A stretch of DNA of 64,000 bases. Origin: Tetracentron sinense (taxonomy: Eukaryota > Streptophyta > Magnoliopsida > Trochodendrales > Trochodendraceae). The translations under genes and the position numbers were made by a program. Below are positions 34,898 to 46,400 of the stretch, piece after piece (within the stretch, counting starts at the first letter, position 1; each line of letters starts with the position of its first letter). The stretch lies in NCBI GenBank assembly GCA_015143295.1, contig CM026563.1, positions 3,720,001 through 3,784,000 of the forward strand. The letters are read 5' to 3'. The notes beneath the pieces were generated by a model. It did no database searches. It saw only the letters and a list, made by a program, of their open reading frames with translations, and had not been told where the DNA came from.

Positions 34898-35249
34898 CAT
34901 GTGACATACTTTTTTGAATATGATCGTTAGATGTTAAGTTCGGTCCATTAGAGACCCGTGTCAAAAAATCAGTTCGATTCGACATGTTTAGACCTTTCGA
35001 TTAGACCCTAGTTTGCAGCATTAACCCCTTAAGGTTCACTAAACCCTACTTAGGATATAGAAATGGTTGATCTTCCCTTTTTCGATCGGACGGTCTATAA
35101 ATGTTTGAGCGAGCTAATGTTTTGCCACGTGTCTCTCGAGCAACCCATCTTGACATTCAACGGTCAGATTCCAAAATAACTTATCTTGTGTCGCATTATT
35201 AGGGACCGTTCATTACAAGCTTCAATGAGCATGACTCATTAGAATGCTA

Positions 35250-35285
<36 letters not shown>

Positions 35286-38200
35286 TTTTTAAATGATACG
35301 ACATACTTGAAGTGCTACGTGCTTAACCATAATGCTGGCGTTGCCATGGCATGGTATAAGCACGTACCAAGAAGTGCCATCGGAGTGTCATGTCAAGGTG
35401 TCGATACGGCAAAATTTAGGAAAAACTGAAGTGCCTAAGTAACATTGGTATTATGTATTCATTAGTAGTTGATGCTTCTTTTTTTTACCGGTAGTAGATA
35501 CTATCGTTTCAGGACTTATGAGTTGTAAAGGGCACCCACTTCTTATGTGAGGGAAGACAGGTTTCAGTCCCAGCGGATGTAAAAGGTTCTTGGCTGCCTA
35601 ATCACACTCATTACCTACCTTAGAGTAAAAAGTTCTCATAGTAGCTCATTTGGTGGGGCTATTGCAATTAAGGGTGGATCTCTTGAACTGAGTGGTTAAT
35701 TAAGATGCTGGAATCTGCGAAAAGGAAATGAGCTCGATCCAAAGAATAGATGGGGTGAGGATGGGTGTCTACCAAAGTCTATGTGTCAGTGACTTGGCAA
35801 GGTTAGGTTTTTGGTATATGCATATTAACTGAGCAAGTGGGGTGAATAAAATTTGTTGGTTGATAAACTAAAAATGGAAATATAAAGAAAAATAGCCATT
35901 ATATGGGTCTCTTTTGACTTTAACATTTCTCTTTATGTTGAAAACGTTGGCCAATTTATTCCAAAATTTCCAAAATATTGGATACATTGGCCATAAATCC
36001 CAAATATTAATTAACTTTACAAAGAAAGAGAGTCAACCCAAAAAAAAAAAAGGAGAAAAGAAGACGAGATGACCGGCATACACACAATCATGCTGATGTG
36101 TTCAGAGGCGGAGCCAGGTGGGGGCCTATGGGGGCACGTGCCCCCACTCAACTTTTGGAAAAAGTTTTTTTTAAAAAAAAGCATGCATAGCCATGGGAGA
36201 GATTTAATCACAACCAATTGCAGTTGAACTCGGGGAGAGTTCAATCTCACCCATAGGTCAACACGTGTCTCTTTTAACCCCCATCAACCATAATTAATAT
36301 TCATTAACCCTTAAGGTTCAACATTCTAACCTTGGTTTTTTAAATAAGATATTAAAAAAATTAAATTAGGGTTAAGAAATTTTAACCCTAGGGTTTAAAT
36401 TTTTTGTTATAAACATCAAGGTTAGATTGATGAACCTTAAGGGTTAGTGAATCTTAATCATGGTTAATAGGGGTTAAAAAGTACACGTGTTGACCTGTTG
36501 GTGGCTTGGTGTGATTGAATTGTTCCCGAGTCCAATCACAATTGGCTGTGATCCGATCTCGCCCTGGGAATGTAGACATAACTCAAGTAGAGTTCAATCG
36601 CTCTCACAAGTCAACACATAGCCCTTTTGACCTCTATTAATTGGGATTAAGCTTCACTAACCCTAGGGGTTCAATAATATTACATTGATTTTTAAATAAT
36701 AATAATAATAAATATTAACCCTAAGATTTATTTTAATCAGAGTTAAACAATTATACTATATTATTCAACTATTTGATAGGTATAGCCATGAGGCAAATGG
36801 GCAACGTTATTTGAACTATTGAAAACAAATATATCTTCTATAGCATGTTATTTAATTATTTGATTGGACATAGTCAAGGGCAAGGATGTAAACAAGGAGA
36901 AATAATACGAAATATATGAGCGAAATGCCACAAAAACTTAGTCATAAAAAAAAATTTCGGGGCCTACGGCCCCAAACCCCCATCATCCTTAGATTAAGTT
37001 TATTTTGTACGATTCTAATAATTTTTCACAAATCTATCGACAATTACTACCATTTTTCTTGAACCATCGTGTGCCCCCACTACTAGATAATCCTGGCTCC
37101 ACCCCTGGATATATTGACTATTATGCTCCTTTATCAGTCATGCATATAGTGTGTTAAGAACCATTGTATTAGAGCCAGTTCATCAAGAGCTGTTGCCTGT
37201 TCCTCCGATAGAATATATATGTAGACATAATACTGGTGATCTTGAAAACTTTGGTTAAATGGTACTGTGATTATTGTCAAAGAGTTGGTGCCGTTGCCGA
37301 ATTTTCCATCGGAGGGGTTGGGCTGACATCATTTAGATTAGGTTGGTGTTCAGTGTATCGTAAAGAATGCTCCTCTAAGTATGCAAATTAAATTGCTGAC
37401 ATATAGGCTGCACTATAAGCATGGATCTTTTTTAATACCAGCATTGGCCAATGGTTGGTGCGACATATATTTAAACCAGCTGTATTTACCCCCTCCCCCC
37501 TGGAAAAAAAATACATATTTGATATAGAGGTAAATGGAATGAATTCGAAGCGGATAGTAGACAATCTGTATTCGATTACACTGATTGAAATTTTGAATTC
37601 AATTCGATATCTTGCGGATAGTGATAGATTATTCATATTCGACTTCGATTGAAATATTTGAATTCGGATAGGATCCGAACTATCCAATTACTTTAATAAT
37701 AAAAAATTGAAAAAAAAGATATTTTTTTTACAAATTATATTGAGAATGATAAATTGCTATTTTGTCATCATTAACGGATATTAAAAGTCCTATTTGAATT
37801 TGCTCTGCCGGCATTCCGATAATTATCGGAATAAGAGGATTCGGATAATATCTGTATCCATTGACAACCATAATGATATATAAATTGAAGGATACTGGTT
37901 TTATAGATGAATTATAAAGTTCATGTACTGGTGTATTTGGAAAGATAATTTAATGTCTTCATAAAAAAGGGAAGCATTACATGGGCTGATGTAAATTCAG
38001 ATAATGTTTATGCTTGGTGTAGGGACCTGTCTAATATGCCACATATAACCTGATATAAAAGCCTCGAAGGAGATAACAATGCACAACTATGTTTTCTTTA
38101 GGTCTCATAATTTAGGCTTGGATGAATTTTTCAGAAGTAAATCAAAGTCACACACACATACACAAAACTTGTGTGGGTGTTTTTACTGGTATATGTAGGT

Positions 38201-38502
38201 TTCTTTTAGGTGTTATTAATTGGGCTTTTACTGGTATATGTATGTTTTCTTTATGTGTCATAATTTGGGCTTACTATACTAATTTTTATCAGGTAACTGT
38301 GGAGAGCCAGGCCTATCACAAGTCCTGTTTCAAGTGCTCTCACGGTGGCTGCCCAATTACGCCATCTAACTATGCAGCTCTTGAAGGCATTCTGTACTGC
38401 AAACACCATTTCTCCCAACTTTTTAAGGAGAAAGGAAGCTACAACCATCTGATCAAGTGTGCCTCGATAAAGCGCCCGGCGGCTCCCATTCCTGAAGTTT
38501 GA
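32462..38502 (+). CDS. WLIM2: WLIM2-type two-LIM-domain protein
   Basis: Five exons join in frame: 32462-32596, 32838-32937, 33038-33072, 33197-33286 and 38293-38502, giving 189 aa, the normal length for plant two-LIM proteins. Phases are consistent and all sites are GT-AG. LIM1 holds zinc ligands C10, C13, H31, C34, C37, C40, C58 and H61; the linker follows ('PAKSAEKLTPEL'); LIM2 starts 'EKCATCGKTAYPLEK' (C108, C111) and continues with H129, C132 and C135. 'SSMEGVLYCKPHFEQLFKE' and 'GSYNHLIK' are typical of the WLIM2 subgroup. Family members bundle actin filaments and also enter the nucleus. Intron 4 is 5.0 kb, swollen by at least two hAT-like insertions, foldback MITEs and microsatellites. 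Coding sequence is intact. Confidence 0.95.
33652..33955. repeat. MITE-like inverted repeat in WLIM2 intron 4
   Basis: Left 'gatacgaaacgggcgatacg' is matched inversely by right 'tgtatcgcccgaaaccgatac'; the centre is AT-rich. Boundaries and target duplication are uncertain. Confidence 0.4.
34393..35447. mobile_element. hAT-like element in WLIM2 intron 4
   Basis: The 1,055-bp insert begins 'cagtgttacctaggcac' and ends 'gtgcctaagtaacattg', an imperfect ~17-bp terminal inverted repeat of hAT type. It is flanked by 'gtattacg' (34385-34392) and 'gtattatg' (35448-35455), an 8-bp duplication with one transition. The interior is non-coding and includes two 40-bp direct repeats and two microsatellites. 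Confidence 0.65.
34789..35284. repeat. Paired 40-bp direct repeats, each followed by an AT microsatellite
   Basis: 'ggaccgctcattacaagc...ttattag' at 34789-34828 recurs at 35203-35242. The first is followed by (CT)11(AT)n at 34831-34895, the second by (AT)n at 35252-35284. Confidence 0.75.
36103..37107. mobile_element. Second hAT-like element in WLIM2 intron 4
   Basis: The ends are inverted: 'cagaggcggagccagg' on the left and 'cctggctccacccctg' on the right. The flanks 'gatgtgtt' and 'gatatatt' match at 6 of 8 positions, both differences being transitions, consistent with an aged 8-bp duplication. A similar end, 'gcaggggcggagcc', occurs at 60739. The interior holds foldback MITEs. Confidence 0.5.
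36197..36565. mobile_element. Foldback MITE, best-preserved long copy
   Basis: A ~370-bp near-palindrome. The left arm includes 'caattgcagttgaactcggg', 'gtcaacacgtgtctctttt' and 'cattaacccttaaggttca'; the right arm repeats these in inverse orientation ('gaaccttaagggttagtg', 'tacacgtgttgacc', 'cacaattggctgtgatc'). A separate half-copy follows at about 36575-36690. Nested inside the hAT-like element. Confidence 0.7.
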
Positions 38503-39944
38503 TCTCCAAATCCTAATTTATACCATTGAGTACAAGGTTAAGTATTGTCCCGAGTTTCTATGTTACCTTGTTGAGTGTGTGTGTGTGTGTGTTTTTTTTT
38601 CCTTTTCTTCTCCCTTCATTTTCTATTAGGGGAATCGACAAAACTTGGTTCCCTGTTTTCTTTCTGATCATTCTGTGTGACCATTGTCATGTATTTGATT
38701 CATGTGATGTGCAGTTTCATCTTGCTCTGACATTAGCAGTGCTTATCTGCAAACATGGCTGTTGTTATCATATATAAAACATAGAGGTTTGGCTTGCTGT
38801 TAATTTTGACCTTTTTAAGGATCTGATGCAAGAAGTGTAAATGCATTATTATTTCATAGTTGGCTCATGCAGAGTAATCAGCTCTTTGCTTCCAGAGTAA
38901 GATAAGAGAAAAATTGAAGCTCTGAAAGAGTATACTCCTAATCTCCCATCTCCTGGTTTGGTCGTGTCCCAAAAATGATGAAGTTAGAGCCGCACAAGGG
39001 CTGCATTTAATGAAGCTAAAGTAAGGGAAATGCAGGTGTTGAGAAAGTCTTAGACTGAAACTTTTGTTACGCCTTACCAAATTGCATTAGGTGTATGAGA
39101 TGGGAGTAAGAGAAGGCGTTTTTCATAATTGATTGATACATGGGGTTCTTTATAAGTTCCCAGAACTAGGAGCAGTGCCAAATTGAGTTACCCTAAGATT
39201 TGGAGTGCCTTCCATTCGTGTGTTGGTCTATACTCTTGCAAATGATAAATTTTGTAGTCATAAGATGTTTTTTTGTTTAAGAAACTACCTGTTTATTAAA
39301 ACTACTCCTTAAATCGAGTAGGTTTAAACTCCCACTTAGGCCTGCCTTAAAAAGAAACACTTGTTGATACCTTATGCTTCTTATTTCTCTTTGAAGTTTC
39401 TCATGAACTTTCTTTGGCTTACCTACTATATCTCTCTTGTCAAAGAAAATCTTTGCATAGTTTCACTCATTAATCGTAGCAGAAGCCCCAATTCCTTTGC
39501 TCGCTTCTTCACCCTTGCATGCTATTAGTGTCTTTTGTTGAGACGAGTAATTTTGATTTGCTTCAGCATAAAACTTCATGGGAGTTGCTTTGCAATTTCT
39601 CTCTCTCATCAGAGTCATCCTTGTCGAAGTTCTTCTTTGCTTCCAAAACTCTACTGGCAGAGATAGATCCCAAATCAAGAAGTTGATTATTCAGTAGGTG
39701 TTCACCTTCTTTTGATCGAGATAGGGTCTTGGGCTTTACAGACAACAACTGATCAAAAAGCAAACTATGATCATCCTCCAAAGTATTTGGCGGAAACTAA
39801 TACTCTGGATGTTATAGATAAACCTTTGCTTTCAAAATAAACTGGAACTACACTTCCAATTTCATGGAACAAGAGCAACGTTTGGATAAGGATCAACTCG
39901 TAAATCGCCAAATCAATGTATACTGATTGGCACCTCCGCTTGGG
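38503..39944. other. WLIM2 3' UTR and intergenic region
   Basis: It begins with the WLIM2 3' UTR (a (GT)n tract at about 38575-38591). On the minus strand, 39463-39781 shows two overlapping frames of hydrophilic, Lys/Glu/Ser-rich sequence ('LLNNQLLDLGSISASRVLE') with normal codon variety. This may be a decayed exon of a gene I cannot identify. Nothing else is supported. Confidence 0.35.
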
Positions 39945-40245
39945 ATGTTCTATCTCACTGATTGATCTAAACCTTTAAACTTTTCTTTGTGGCATACAAC
40001 AAGCCGTGGCCACTGTCTGAATGGTTCTTGGGATGTTCTATCTCACTGATTGATCTAAACCTTATGCTATGTTTGGTTGATAGGTGAAAACATGGAAATG
40101 AAAAGAAAATTTTGGATTTTTAATACAAATTTCAATTGTGTAAGTTTTGTCCAATTTTCTTTTGCATGTTTTTACTTATAAACCAAACATAGGGTTAAGC
40201 TCTTCTTTGTGGCATACAACAAGCCATGGCCACTGTCTGAATGGT
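39945..40245. repeat. Tandem duplication, second copy split by a MITE
   Basis: Unit 'gggatgttctatctcactg...' through 'ggcatacaacaagccgtggc' and 'cactgtctgaatgg' occupies about 39942-40027. It recurs as 40028-40064 plus 40195-40245, interrupted by the MITE at 40065-40194. Confidence 0.8.
40065..40194. mobile_element. Tourist-like MITE with paralogous empty site
   Basis: A 130-bp insert with inverted ends 'tgctatgtttggtt' / 'aaccaaacataggg', flanked by TTA at 40062-40064 and 40195-40197. The uninterrupted sister copy at about 39970-39985 shows the pre-insertion site with one TTA, which confirms the boundaries. Confidence 0.75.
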
Positions 40246-40309
40246 CTAAGCTTCACCAGCTCGGGATGAGAGGAATACACAAGGTGCTATCCCTCCTGGA
40301 TATTCCATT

Positions 40310-40440
40310 ACGGGCGTCAATGGGCCGGGCCGGGCATGGACATGAGTTTTTGTGATTTTTGAACAAGCTTGGCCCGAGCCTGACCCGTTTACATGAGGAT
40401 TTTGTGGCCGAATTCGGCCAGTTGAGTTAACCATGTCCTA
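40310..40440. repeat. hAT-end-like GGGCCGGGC fragment
   Basis: 'gggcgtcaatgggccgggcc' followed by 'ggcccgagcctgacccg' resembles the ends of the element at 14221-14934. No second end or target duplication was found. It also supplies GGCCC words upstream of PCNA. Confidence 0.35.
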
Positions 40441-40556
40441 CACTCCTAGTAGGAGATCTCTTCCCGACCTGTGTAAGATACTCTTCCGTTAAGTCATAAG
40501 TCATAACCCATCCAGCGCATGTTAGACTACTGGCTCTAAAGTTGAGCCTCTCCAAT

Positions 40557-40584
40557 AGGGGCGGGAAAGATATAATTTCCCGCC
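40557..40584 (+). promoter_or_regulatory. Inverted pair of E2F sites upstream of PCNA
   Basis: GGCGGGAAA at 40560-40568 and TTTCCCGCC at 40576-40584 face each other across 7 bp and match the E2F consensus TTTCCCGC on both strands. E2F control of PCNA at G1/S is well established in plants. They lie about 57 bp upstream of the TATA-like 'tatataa' (40641-40647) and ~185 bp upstream of the ATG. Confidence 0.8.
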
Positions 40585-40640
40585 GATTGAAATTCTAGGT
40601 ATTTTGAAGCTTCCTTCCTTTATAAACTTTTAACCAACTT

Positions 40641-40647
40641 TATATAA
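40641..40647 (+). promoter_or_regulatory. PCNA TATA box candidate
   Basis: 'tatataa' in 'ctttatataatgag', 122 bp upstream of the ATG. The 5' UTR downstream is rich in 'ctc' and 'ccct'. Confidence 0.5.
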
Positions 40648-40705
40648 TGAGACCCTCCATTTAGCTTCATTTCTCCCTCCATCTACTAAACTCTCAAACC
40701 CTAGA

Positions 40706-40714
40706 AAACCCTAA
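40706..40714 (+). promoter_or_regulatory. Telo-box in the PCNA leader
   Basis: 'aaaccctaa' just after 'aaaccctag', about 55 bp before the ATG. Telo-boxes near the start of transcription are known in plant PCNA and translation genes and act with other cell-cycle elements. Confidence 0.6.
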
Positions 40715-42102
<1,388 letters not shown>

Positions 42103-43439
42103 ATGTTCCATATCCTCATCTCTCTTGGTTTCCTCCTCTCTGTTTGCTTAATTTTATGTGTCCTTCAAATCTCCCATGTTTGAGCATGTTCCTCTGCACT
42201 TTTTGTTTCAGGCTTTCACCCTCGGATGACAACCAATTGTAGTTAGAAACATGCTGGGAATTGTTATTGCTGTAAATTAATCAGATTTAAATCATGGTTT
42301 TATGGTTTTGCTTTTGGTTATCACGTGTGAAATCATTTGCGGTATATTAATTCATTCTGATTTGCTACTCTACGAGGAAGTTAATCTATAGGTAAGTTTG
42401 TCTGCTTTAAAGTCCATTCAAAAAGGGATTTCTAGCAGTGACCAAACACTCCTTTACTCAAGATTGTTACTCGCATGTGAACCTGTTCCTTCCATTCTTT
42501 ATTCATCGAAAAGGTGATCTTATGAATCTGAAGGAATAAGATTTCTGTCCAAGTAAATAACAGTGGCAGTTTTTACCAGAAGGTGGGTGTTTTGAGTGGC
42601 ACATTTAAAGTGAGATGGTGTCCTGATCACTGTAATTTACATTAAACTTGTCAGCTTTTTTCCCTAAAGATTGAAACTCAAATGGAGACCATACAGATCT
42701 ATCAAGCTCTGAGAAAGATAACATATTTTCTTATATATATATATATATGCTTGTTCATACAAGTGTTTACCTGCATCAACCAGTTTAAATTGAGCTGCTC
42801 CTTTTTTTGGTATCTTAAATACTGTTAGGTTGCAATCTCGGTTAGTAGTGTTAGTATTTGTAGAGTTTTTTTTTTAAATCACTTTCGTTTGCTTACTGGT
42901 TAGAAGTTTTGATGCTTAACATGGGTCAAATGAATTGGACTGGCTTTTCAACTGTTACATCAACTAATTGGATTTGATCTCAGACCACTCAAGTGGTGGC
43001 ATTGGTACCACTGAGTAGGTGTGAGCGGCCCCCTTAACAATGGAACTACCAGTGCTCAAGAATCATGATTGAGAAGGACCATAAAATGGTAAAATTACAA
43101 AAGCATCTTTCATTAATTAATCACGAGATTACATGTCAAGGAAACAGACTAATTGGACAGAGAGACATGAACCCGTCTCCAAAGAATAGCAGAAGTACCA
43201 CCATCACTCCAACATGGGAAGAAAATGGGCCAATCGTTCCTCTTATTGAGATTTTCCTACTTTTTGCTAAGCTGGTGGCACAATCTATGACCAAGTGGAA
43301 TCCCCTCTTCCCGGCTTCCAAAAATAGAATTGAGGATGCAATCTAAGACATCTGCTGCAAGCAGTGTTCCAAGGATCCCTGGGTCACCCAAACATAGAAA
43401 ACAACCAGTAACATGCTTGCATGATGTTCAAAGGAAGCA
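42103..43439. other. Convergent intergenic region between PCNA and the translocator gene
   Basis: It starts with the PCNA 3' UTR and ends with the 3' UTR of the minus-strand translocator. A short (AT)n tract lies near 42734-42748. The plus-strand frame at 43065-43346 has no recognisable domain and lies in the expected 3' UTR of the opposite gene. Confidence 0.5.
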
Positions 43440-46400
43440 TCATTTGCTCCGCTTCTTTGCTTCACTGTAGAGGACAACCCCGGTGACTGTGATAGCGTAG
43501 CCGAACATCCCAATCACTGATATGGGATTTTTAAATATTAAAATTGAGACAACCACAGCCACAGCCCCCTTTGCATTTCCCAGGACCTGAAAGAGCCAAC
43601 TTTAATCTCAAAACAGATACACTAAAAAGGTTATTCTCAAGAGAAGAAAATCAATAAACATTTAAATGTATCAAGATTCAAGCCTGAGATTTTTTTTTTG
43701 GTTGGCAAAGTAATATGTACTATATAAAACATATGTACATTGAACACTTCACCAGAAAGTGAACCAATAGCTTTACAGAGAAAGGGAGGACAAACCTGTC
43801 TTTCATCAAGGCAATATTACAATTCAACTCAAAATAAAAATGAAAAGGAGTAGTTACTAGTTACATATTTCTTCTTGCCAAGCAGAACATACCAGGGTGT
43901 GACATACTTACTCATAATTCTAGGACCTTTACATGTTGGTCCAGGATTGCATTTAAGGTGAATTTCTCACAAGTGGTAAAGTTGTCAAGCTATAGGTTTG
44001 GAATTTTGAAAGAGAAATTGGGTCAATCTTCTTGCTCGATTTGACATAATACATGGTGGTGATTGATGAATGTCATGGGTAGAAGAATTTACAAGGGGAA
44101 TCATAAGTATTTACTGTTAATAAGTAGGATCAATAGGATTTTGTAATAGGTAAATTTCGTAAAAACCTAAGTATGGTAGTAACGAGCTCGTCCTCGGTGT
44201 GGTGTTATCGTTTGAGCTCATTTCCGTCGTCTCTTCGACGACGGGCCCGTGGTCTCATAGACGACGATCACGTCCTCGTTTCGACGACGGGCCCGTGGTC
44301 TCATAGACGACGTTCACGTCCTCGTTCTGACAACATACCCGTCGTCTTATTGACAACGACCCCGTATCCCAACACGTAATGAAGTCCGGCGCTACTGCCC
44401 AGTCGCCTGGGACTGGTCCTACCTCTACGATGGTAGGTGGGAAACATTGTCTTGGCATTAAATGCAGCATTAAATGTCATTTAATGCTACTCACCTCGGA
44501 CGAGTTCCTACTCTATGCCTGCTCTCTTTTATATGCAGATATGCGTGCAGTACGAATGACCGGGAGATCTATCTAAAATGATTACTGAAGTACATATCTG
44601 AAATTTGAGGTGTGCATGGACATTCATGGGTGCCCATGGCCATGGCAGGAGTGGCCTATAAAAACCTGTGAAAAACAGTATGAAAGGGACAGAATTTTCA
44701 AGAGCTAAGACCCTTAAATTCTCTGTATTTTCTTACTGTTCATCATCTTCTACACCTACTGACTTTATCATCAGAGTACAGGTCAGGGTATCACACCCCC
44801 CACTCCAACCTTCTACCGGTAAACCAGAGCTTGGGTGGAGCTGTTGCTGACGCATGTCCTTTCGGTAAAATCCCCTCACAAAATTGGCGCCGTCTGTGGG
44901 AACTTTAGCCGAAACCACCCTTTGCTCACACCACCTCTCTCGGTCAGCATGGCAGACCAAACTCCCCAGTCTATCGTCGAAAACCTGCCCCCTCAAGCCA
45001 TTCCCTGCACCCCTTCCACTATGCAAACATTCGCGTCAGGCCAATCTTCTGGACAACCAGAAAGGCCCATGACCATACCTGATCCCATCCTGTTACTATT
45101 ACAACAGCAACAAGCCACTCTGGCTCAGATAGTCAGTCAGTAGCAGTCACTGCAAGAGCGGCTTGATGCTTTGGAGCACGGTAACTTGGAGATCGATGAC
45201 GAATCTCCTAGAGGGGGCTCTGCGGCTCGTAAACTCAATTTCTCTTCTTCCCCTCCTCCCAAAGGAACAGTCCCGATCTCGCCGTCTGCACCAGAGAATC
45301 TGGAGAGAAGATTCACTCTCACTCCTTCTACTGACGAGACTGCCTATCCTCGTTCTCTTGGTGCTCATGCTGAACAACGAGATCTCCGTGTCAGCAACGA
45401 CGGGTTGAAGACAGGCTTGACCCTCAAGGACGTGGAAGCCCTGATCAATGCTCGAGTCAGAGGAACGACGACCGGGGCCTCTCTCGACCAATACGCTCAG
45501 AAGTACAAAGACGAGGAGGAAATGTCCCCTTTCTCCAAGGAGATTGTCGAATCTTATACCCCATCAAAATTCGTGGTACCGAATTTTGTTAAGTTCGATG
45601 GGAGGAGAGATCCTATTGACCACCTGACTGACTTCAAGAATGCAATGGCTGTCCGTAACCCGGATGATAATCTCCTCTGTAAAGCCTTCCCTAGCAGCCT
45701 GACTGGAGCGGCTGCGAGATGGTTCCATAATCTACCTGCGGGGTCGATCAGGTGTATGGCTGATCTGAGATCAGTTTTCATTGACCAGTATATCATTAAC
45801 AAGAAGAAGAAAGCAGGCGCAGATTCGCTCTTCGCCATGAGAATGAAGTCGGCGGAACACCTTAGAGATTTTATTCAACGGTTTACCGATGAAGTCTCTA
45901 ATATCGATAAGATCGAGGACTGCACTTGCATAGCGGCCTTCAAGAATGCCATACCCAAGAGTTCTAAGCTCTACGAATCTCTCGCCCTTGACTGTCCAAT
46001 CAAGATGGACGAATTGATAGTCCGTGCCTCTAAGTACGGGAGGATGGAGGAAGATATTGCAGCAACGACGAGACCCAGAGCACAAGGGGTAGATGCTGTG
46101 GAGTGGGGAAGCAAACCCTCCTCGAAGAAAGGGAAGAGACCAAAGTACGAATCATCCTCCAGCGACGAGGAACCACGGTGGCGCACCCGACAGGAAAAAG
46201 TGGTGTATGTTGAACGACGGGAAGAACCGAACCGACACTCGTTGGGAGTCCTCCAAGATTTAGACTCGTCAAGGAGGACGGATCTACGTCCCAACTCCCA
46301 ACGGCGGGACGACCGTGCCTATCAGAGACGAGAGGAACCCGGGCATTACAAGGAGAGGGAGAAACAGACAACGGAAAGACGTCATTTTGCATCTTGCGCT

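Noticed and set aside
34764-34985. Frames with long Ile-Tyr repeats
   Set aside because: Translation of AT and CT microsatellites.
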